Origin: Ctena decussata
Lineage: Eukaryota > Mollusca > Bivalvia > Lucinida > Lucinidae
Assembly: GCA_963989385.1 (NCBI GenBank)
Contig: OZ022510.1
Coordinates: forward strand, 34,167,448-34,231,447
Direction: 5' to 3'
Length of the DNA stretch: 64,000 nucleotides
The translations under genes were made by a program, and so were the position numbers. Of this stretch, positions 50,501-59,500 are shown piece after piece (position 1 is the stretch's first letter; every line of letters begins with the position of its first letter). A model generated the notes under the pieces. The model had not been told where the DNA came from. It made no database searches and worked only from the letters and a program-made list of their open reading frames with translations.

Positions 50501-53500
50501 TGGACAAGTCCGACAGTTAAAAAAGGTAAATTACCAGGTAATACCATGCCAGTCTCAGTATTTGAATTTTATCTCTGCATCTGACATTATTACAAAGTAT
50601 TTCACAATGCTCGGGCTATGCTTCGCCGCAAGCTTTTCACGTTTTGTCCTATTTGGTTCCTTGGAGTTATGTTTGAGAAGTTCTACCAAGCATGTGGTCA
50701 CCACGCTGGGGAAGAAAGGTCTGATTCCTTTCTCTTTTATCATTTTGTTATAAAAACTCTCCTTCTCCAGTTAGTTGGTCCGTCTAGATAACAATCTTAT
50801 CTAGATGGAAAAATGGTTAGATGCATCTCATAATAAAGCTTCAAACGTTTCAAAAAGTGGATGTAGGAACCTAAAATATATCCAGAAACGTACAAATTAG
50901 CCGGTAAAATATTCTGCTATTAAATGTACAACGTATCAAATGATGAAAATCAATCGCAAGGTCGCCATTTATCACAGGCAAAAACAGACACATACCAGAT
51001 ATATGTACTGGCTATATGTCACTTAGCACCATCTTACTCCGGGCGAGTAAAGCTGGGTTTACCATGCGATACATGTTGCAAGAAACATGTGTCATGCAAT
51101 ATGTACAATATGTACTTACCTTTTAAATACTCCAAAACATATATTTCATGACACAAGTCTGTTGTATGCAACAGGTCTCATCGTCTAAACGTAATCTAAA
51201 TGGTTTTATGACACGTGATTTGCAAAATGTATTGCCGTGTAATTAAAATCTGAAATAGTTCCTTCAAGAGCAGAGAATACATTCAGAAGAAGGAACATGA
51301 GCCAGACTACGTAGTTTCGGCTATTAAAGCCTCGTCAGTGACCCTGACAATATCTGGTGACGAAACCAGAGAAAGCATACTGGTTTCCAAGAAACCCACT
51401 ATTCGAGATGAAACCAATACGATAAACCCGTATAAAAAGGTACGTACCTTCGACATATAAGAAGAACCCAGTTGTTGTGTCTTTCTTCAGAATCTCTACG
51501 GCTTTTCTTGTCATCTCGGATAATGATGGCTCCCCTGTCGGGCCTGATTTATCGCGGTCCAGTTCGTACTGCATATGGCTTGGTTCGAAAAGACCTGCAG
51601 ATGATAAGAGGTTAGCAAATATACTAGCCAAATGTTCTAACCGGCCACTTACATTTTATCGATTATCTTCAAAGCCCCAAACAATCTTACAGTTCTATTT
51701 GCATCATAGGCAGATGTGTCAGTCAGCTTAGCCATCAAAAGGTTTGACAAAATGCTTAAAATAACATTCAGGATGCGCCGATGAAAACAAGTTACCCCGT
51801 TTTTTAAATTCACAAAATTCAGCATTTCGTCACATTTTGTGAATAATCACTTTAAAATATCCAATTTACGTGAGCAAAACCACTTCATAACTAAATCAAA
51901 TGACTGAAGAAACAGATTTATGCAGAAATGGACACTCTTCCGGCATGACAGTGGTCGCTTTGGGTCAAAATGTTAAAACTTACCCCACCACTCAATGCAA
52001 ATTCTTGTTTATTTTTAAAATGGGGGTACCCGGATTCATCTGTGACTCCTGGATTCAGTGTACTGAATATTGCTTAACCTTTTAGTGGTATGGTTTACCG
52101 ATAAAATCACATGTCTGTGGCTGTAAATTGAACTGTGAGATTGTTAACAGCATTGAGCAACAAGAGCTGTCGCCTGACAGCATAGCTCGCCTGAATGCGT
52201 GCTTGCCCATCACACAGTTGCTATGGTGGTGTGGACTACTTAGCATAAAACTTCAGACAAGCATGTCCATAATGACAACACGTTTATAAACAAAAGCTAT
52301 TTCTGAAATAAGTCTTAAAATAAAATTAAAATAAAAAAATCCAAATTAAATGTCATAGTCCATGAGCTTGCGGTCAAAGAACTAAGGGGTCGAGGTGGGG
52401 GTTGGGGGGCTGCAGGGGCTACGATGTATGAAAACCTTGAACCATTATCTAACATCAGTCCAAGTATTAGTATCAACTGAGTCCATAGTGCCACTGTGAA
52501 ATTATGTCTTTATAAATATAAAACTATACCAAATCTTTAAGACAAAATTCAAAGTTGATGACCTTGACTTCATGGTCATCCAGTGGGGTAAGTATATGGT
52601 GTTTTGTAAAAACTTAAAACAGTGTCTAACATCAGTTCAAGTGTAAATTAAATCTCTGCCAAGCATTTTGGATCAGTATGCAATTAGAAAACTTTAATAA
52701 AGGACAAATTTCTTAAGTCCTTGACCTTGACATCAAGGTCATTGAGTAGGGGTCGGGGAAGAACTATGTAAAACTTTAGACAAATATCTAACTACAATGC
52801 AAATATAAAAAGAACTCATCTGTGAATTCAGGAGATATGTGTCTTTAAAAAACTTTAACCAAAACATCCAATCAATAAAAAGACAATTTTCTAAGTTCAT
52901 GACCTTGACATCAAGGTCACTGAGGGGAGTGGGGGTAGTACCTTGGAAAACCTTGGACCAATATCTAACTACAGTTTAAGTATCAAAGAAATCCATCCAT
53001 GGGTTAGGGAGATATTGGGCTCTATAAAACTTTAACCAAAACATCCAGTCTAAAAAAAACTCCAAAATTTCTAAGTCCATGACCTTGACATCAAGGTCAC
53101 GGAGTGGGGTGGGGTGGTACCCTGTTAAACTTTGGACCAATATCTAACTACAGAGTAAGTATCAAAAGAATCCATTCATGGGTTAAGGAGATACAGGTCT
53201 ATAAAAAACTTTAACCAAAACATCCAATCCGGACGCCGACGGCTGACGCGGACGCGGACGCGGACGCAGACGCGGTTGCCGACGCCAAGGTGACAACAAT
53301 AGCTCTTCCTGAACTTTCGTTCAGGCGAGCGACCAGAGACTGTGCATATATTACGAAAATTTTGATTCTAGTAAAGGTCATATAAACTTATGAGGTTTTC
53401 TCCAGGTGATAAGATTTAATTGGTTTTCAGAGGATCTTTTTTGAGATATCAGAAATTTTCATTGGTTAAGCCACGTATTTTTCGATCATTTGGACCCTTT

Positions 53501-56500
53501 TGAATGTTAATCAGTGTTTGAATCGACAGTCTTTTTTAGAATTAAATAATTACAGTATGATTTTCTCTGGCTTTTGTCACCAGATATTGACGTCAGGATC
53601 ACTGATTAGGATTGAGTGGCTGAAACTTCAAAGAATGACTCACGTTCTTTTTTTTTTGGATGCGTTCTCTGCTCTTGAAGGAGTTGGTTTAGATTTAATT
53701 CATGTATGTCATTACAATAATATCAGCTTCTTACATTATGTCAGACTATAGGTTCATCGCCATAAAATCTAGATCTTCATATGCGTGATGATGGCGTTTC
53801 AATGCAACATCAGCTCTTCCGTTAACTAACGGGTAATTTTGCCCAAACGGCGTTCTGCTGAGGTAGCGAGACAATTTGTGCCGTTTTTCTACATAGAAGT
53901 ATAAATCAAGGGCCATAACTCAGGACATAATACAAGCATACGGCTGTTTATTTATTCACCTGGCAGGCGGTGTAAAGTAGTTAGAGCGACTCGGTTACGG
54001 TGCAGAAGGTTACAGGGAGGTCGCAGGTTCAAACCAGGTCCAGAGGTAATAAAACTTGAGTACATTCTCAAATTCAAACTAAAGCACACTTATTGGCTGC
54101 TTCCGAGCACATGCTCGGAAGCAGCCATTCAGTGTACTTTATTTTGAGTTTGAGGTTATTCTCAAACTTTATCAACTCGAACCCTGGACTTGGCCACCCG
54201 GCAACTGGAAACTTTCTCTTTAAACTCAGCAGTAAACGGGTACCTGTTTCGAATCAGGGGGGGATAAGAAAAACTTAACGGTGAATGGGTTCACTTTTAC
54301 AGGTAGCAACACTGGCAATTTTGAGTTTGCACCCTTTCTCAAGTTTTACTCTGAAATGAAACGAATTTGCTCCTTTATAGGCAAACCTTTCAAATCTTTA
54401 CAATAGTAAACGGGGCTCCATCGCACACATCTTTTCATTACAGCCCTCCCATCGTCCAGATATGACTACTTATAAAAAAAAAATCGTTAATCCATCCATC
54501 CATGCATCCATCGTATCTCGTACTAGGTCAACTTTTCAACAAAAAAAACAAAAACAAAAAAAAAACGGATATACCTAAAACGTAGTCTGTATATCTTGGA
54601 TCAATATCATCAAACATATCTTTATTCCAGGCATATTTATACACCACCCCTCTGTCTTTCTTGTCGTCCATCCATTCCTGTAAATAGATTTTGAAACGAA
54701 AAAAAAAATTACAGCTGTTCCTGAGGAATAAAAGAGCAAAGCTGAATTTTTTGCTGTACGTTATTTTGTTTTTCGTGCCTTATGATATTATTGAAATGTA
54801 AATAAATCAATCTTAAACTGAGGCATGATTCTCATGTTTTACAATTGTCAGTAAATTTTTTGTGTCTTTTATACTCAAACCTATAGATAAGACATTAATG
54901 CCAAGCGTCCCATAAATGGGACATAGACAACACAGTGTACACCGAAATCAGACGCCGTAAAATCATAGCCTACACTTAAAGAATAAGACAAACGGGTATT
55001 TCTCTTAAAATGAAATACAATTAACTAAACCAGACACCCCTTAATTGACAAATGGACTCCTCAGTTTGACATGGATATAAGAGTCCACTAGGCATAAATG
55101 GATGAATCACATGGACGAACATTCGGCGCCAGGCGTGTGCAACTATGGTTACATACCGCTAAGCTACACGGGGAACGTCTTAACGAGAACTGAAACAACA
55201 ACAACAAGGTGGGTCAATCAGACATCAGTGTCAGCTGGGCAAAGGTGAAAGAAAAATAAATATAAACAATCAAAAAGATAAAATAAAAATGGAGAAATGA
55301 ATCGCCTTTTCAACCTATTACCGCGTGACTTTGTGTTATTATCTATCTATTTTACCTGCACCAAATCCAGTCCATCTTGCCGTTGGTTCTCGTCTATTGT
55401 GTTTGTCTCTGGATCGACGGTTGTATTTGGAAGAAAATATCGCCTTCCACCACCCATTATTACCTAACACAAATACAGGAATTAGGTTAGACTAGCACTA
55501 GTCTGATAATAAAAAGGTTTTTCTTTTATAGAAACAAAATGCTTCTTTTTAACAGGCCAGCCTATAAAACTTGAATCTGCTCGTTTTCTGATGTGGAGGC
55601 ATAAGTATTGACTAGCTGTATGAACTGGGAAAAAGGATGACTGATATTACTTCTTCGCCCAGTGGCTAGGCTAGGATTCGGTATACGATGCCACACAAGA
55701 AAATCATAGAAGCCTCGACACGATAAAACCAACAATGTGGCATGCGCCCAGCGAAGACTCAGATCAGCCTGGGCATCCACCCAATCTGATCAGAGTCTTC
55801 GCTGTGCGCTTAAAGGGTAACTAAGGGTCTAAGGTAGCTCCATGCGGGCAGCAAAGACTCTGATCAGACTAGGCGGGGAGATGGTCTTTACAGGGGAGAT
55901 GGTCTTTACAAGCCTAAAGCTTCCGACCAAATCCCGATATCGTTATTTGATTTTGAAAGAAGGCGCCGCTTTCAACGACCACCTTTCGGTTTTTACGTCA
56001 ACGTCTGGCGCGCATAATCTGACGTCATTTTTATTGTCTGTGTGACGTCATCATCTAAAATGCCAACGTCACTTAACCACGCAGATGCGTGACCTCCAAT
56101 ACAACCAATGCATTGAATGCACGTGATTTTTATCCGGTCCTGTGTGAGATAACATGGGTGAGATAAGATTTCTAGGTGTAGGGGAACACGCTAATATCCT
56201 TATCCAGTGTGCAAGAAAAGTTTTTGACTGACTAATGGTATAGGCTCTGTACAAAATATATGGAAAATTTAGTAAAATTAATCTTTTATTCTTTGAAAGA
56301 CCGCACTTCGAAGACAGACGGAATTGAGGGCCGACTTTTCAGTTATCACCCACAAACACCAGACGATTTTTTTTCTAAAAAGAGACTTGTCTTTCATTGC
56401 TACATCTGTGCATTTTATACAGCCGAAATAAGGCTACATTGCATTAGGTCTATGGAAAAAACTATGGTGGTGAAAACTTTCTTTTATTAAGTACTATAGT

Positions 56501-59500
56501 TTACAACAACATTTCTTGGCATTTGCAAAGGACTCGCTTTCGCAAAGACATATGAGCCGCGACACAACAAAACCAACAATGTGGTTGTGCGCCCAGTGCA
56601 GACTCACATCAGCCTGGGCATCCACCCGGTCTGATCAGAGTCTTCACTGTCCGCAAGGAAGTAGCTTAAACCCTTAACTACCCTTTAAGCGCCTAGCGGC
56701 GAGTCTGATCAGACTGGGTGGATGCCCAGGCTGATCTGAGTCTGCACTGGGCGCCCAACCAAATTGTTGGTTTTCTCGCGTCGCGGCTCATATGGTTCCA
56801 GTCAGTTATACGTCACATAGAATTTGTGCTGTTGTATTGAATCCTGACTGTCCACTTACATACGTTTTTAATTCTTTTATATTATTACATTTATTTATAC
56901 ATGTGTTGTATTTTTGCTCACCTCTGCATAACGATCGGCTCGATATTAATTGAAATAGTCTTAACAAGGACGTGCGGCATATACTCAAACACAAACCAAA
57001 GACACATTACGGCTAACTAAAAATGTGACTACTAACATTCACTTGCCGATTTTCCATAATGAGTTGTTGAGCAATATCTTTACAGCCTCCTGTCACATCT
57101 TTCATATCCACGTCCCCCTCCCAATTTCGAGAGGCAGCGTGTGCGTACGAAGCAGCAGGGGTTGCGTGTGTTATCCTTGCATTGGAAATGATTCCGGTTG
57201 ATTTACCTAAAATGAAAGATATATATTTTGAAACTGCTCATAAAAGACATTTTCTATCCAGAAAGTACTCCCAAAATGGTTAGATTTATGTTCTATGCCA
57301 TCTAAATAGCCAAGCAACTAGGCGAGAAGAGTTCACAATTGAGCAAGAGCAACCACTTAAGCGTCAAGAACGAAATAATAAAATTTGAAAACAGCGTAGA
57401 TCCACATGAGGCGGCTCATCTGGGTCTATACTGTTTGCCCTCTTGTCTTTGTATTCGCAATATGATATAGCTTGGGCGACATATGTTTAAGTATTTGCTT
57501 ACGTACAATTTGCTTCTTTTAGGGGAGGGCGGGGGGCTTTAATATTATTTGGGATGCTTAGAAGTGTGCAATTCTCCCATCCTGCTTACCTTAACACTAC
57601 TAAGTGGGAGTGGCAACTAAGCCTCTAGGCTTAACTAGAGACACGAGCTTTAGACGGACGTGTGCTTTCGTACTAGTCTTACATGTATCATTTGTAATCT
57701 GTATTGTAACAATGTTTGTAAGTATCAAAACTTATATTGGAATAAATGTTAAAAAAGACGCTATGTTTTTTTTTTTTCTTCTCTTTTCTTTGAAAAAGGG
57801 TAAGAGAATGTTATGTCCACATTTTCTGCGGTGGTTTAGATAATTAATCTGATGAGGGAAATAAAAACTCCATTCCGGCTAGAAAATAAAAATGATAAAA
57901 CAATTTATGATAATGACAAAACATCACAGGCCCAGACACAATAACAGAGGTGACTTAACTTAAATGAAAAATATCTTAAACTGTTATAATGCGTTGCTTT
58001 TGTCCAGTCCTTATTGTTCCCTGAAAGTTTATGAAGCAACGCCTTAAGGTTACAGGAACGGCTCGGATGTAATATTTACCCACACCCACAGCCATTGCCC
58101 AGTCAAGCATAGACTCAATCTGCTTTCCTGCAGAACCTTCGCAATCACCCAGGTTTGCAGACGCATCTAAGCCGAGGAGGCGATAGTTTGTTTTCACTCC
58201 TGTCACCATAGCGGTCGCAGTTCCTGCTGAGTCTGGGGTCTGTCTGTCCAAAGTGTATGTCTGAAATATTTACAATAATTTTAGTCCCGTAAACATTCTA
58301 CAAAAAATTGGGACTCACCTAAAATGAGATTGGCGAGACGTAACAGTCATGAAATGGACTACAGTCAACTCCCGATATCTCGAACACTGATATCTCAAAG
58401 TCTCTTCTTATATCAAAGAATATTTTCCTATTTTAATTTACTTTTAAACTCCTGTTATCTCAAAATACTGATATCTCAAATTAAATTTTCTGGTACCAGA
58501 AAATTTACTTTGAGATATCAGTAGTTTGGGCTGAAGTTCGACTTTGAGATATCTAGAGTTGACTGTAGTTTGGATATACAATGCAGTAACGCGTTCCAAA
58601 GATGTCGAAGGCATGGCAAATAGTGCAGAGAGTGATGGATCACATTCCCCATTTTCCACACCATTAGAATTTTTACGGCATTTCGTTGTTGATTATTCAA
58701 TTATTTTCGAATTGACGTCCAAGTACATAACTAAAACTGTCCTGTCTGTATACTAGCTTGATGTGTACATGGTGTACATGCTCAGCTTTTCAGCGTCTTC
58801 AATGTGCAGTTATCTCGGATTCAGTCGCTTGCCAGTTCAAATAGAACAGCAGATAGTAAGTTTCTTCGTATTTTATAAATTTCAAATAATTTTTAGCTTT
58901 TGAGGTTATGCTCAGATGTACGATATACTTATATACAAGACCTGACTGCTCAGATCAGTCATAAATACTACAAGACAATCTTCACGAAACCAAGAAAATG
59001 AATATAGTCAGTGTAATTTATGTTTATTAAAACTTCATATCCTTTCTTCAAAAAACGAGAGCACTGAGAGGTGTCACTTCATAATCATAATTGAGCCGCG
59101 ACACGACAAAACAGACGATGTGGTTGTGCGCTCAGCGCAGACTCGGATCAGCCTGGGCATCCGCTCAGTCTAATCAGAGGCTAAGCTGTCCGCATGAAGG
59201 TAGCTTAGACCCTTAGCTACCCTTTAAGCGGTTAGGAAAGAGTCTGATCGGACTGGGTGGATACCCAGGCTGATCTGAGTCTGCACTAGGCGCACAACCA
59301 CTTTGTTGGTTTTCTCGTGTCGCGGCTCATATGCAGTTTGCTAAAAAAATTAGTCGCACTATGCAAAATGCCCGACTAGACAAGCCTCAAATGGGCATAT
59401 TTGCGTAAGCAATTTTATCAGAAACTCCGTTCATCACACCAATGTCCCTTGTTTTACGAATGCACTGTTCTGACATGACGGTACACGCATACGCCCGAAA

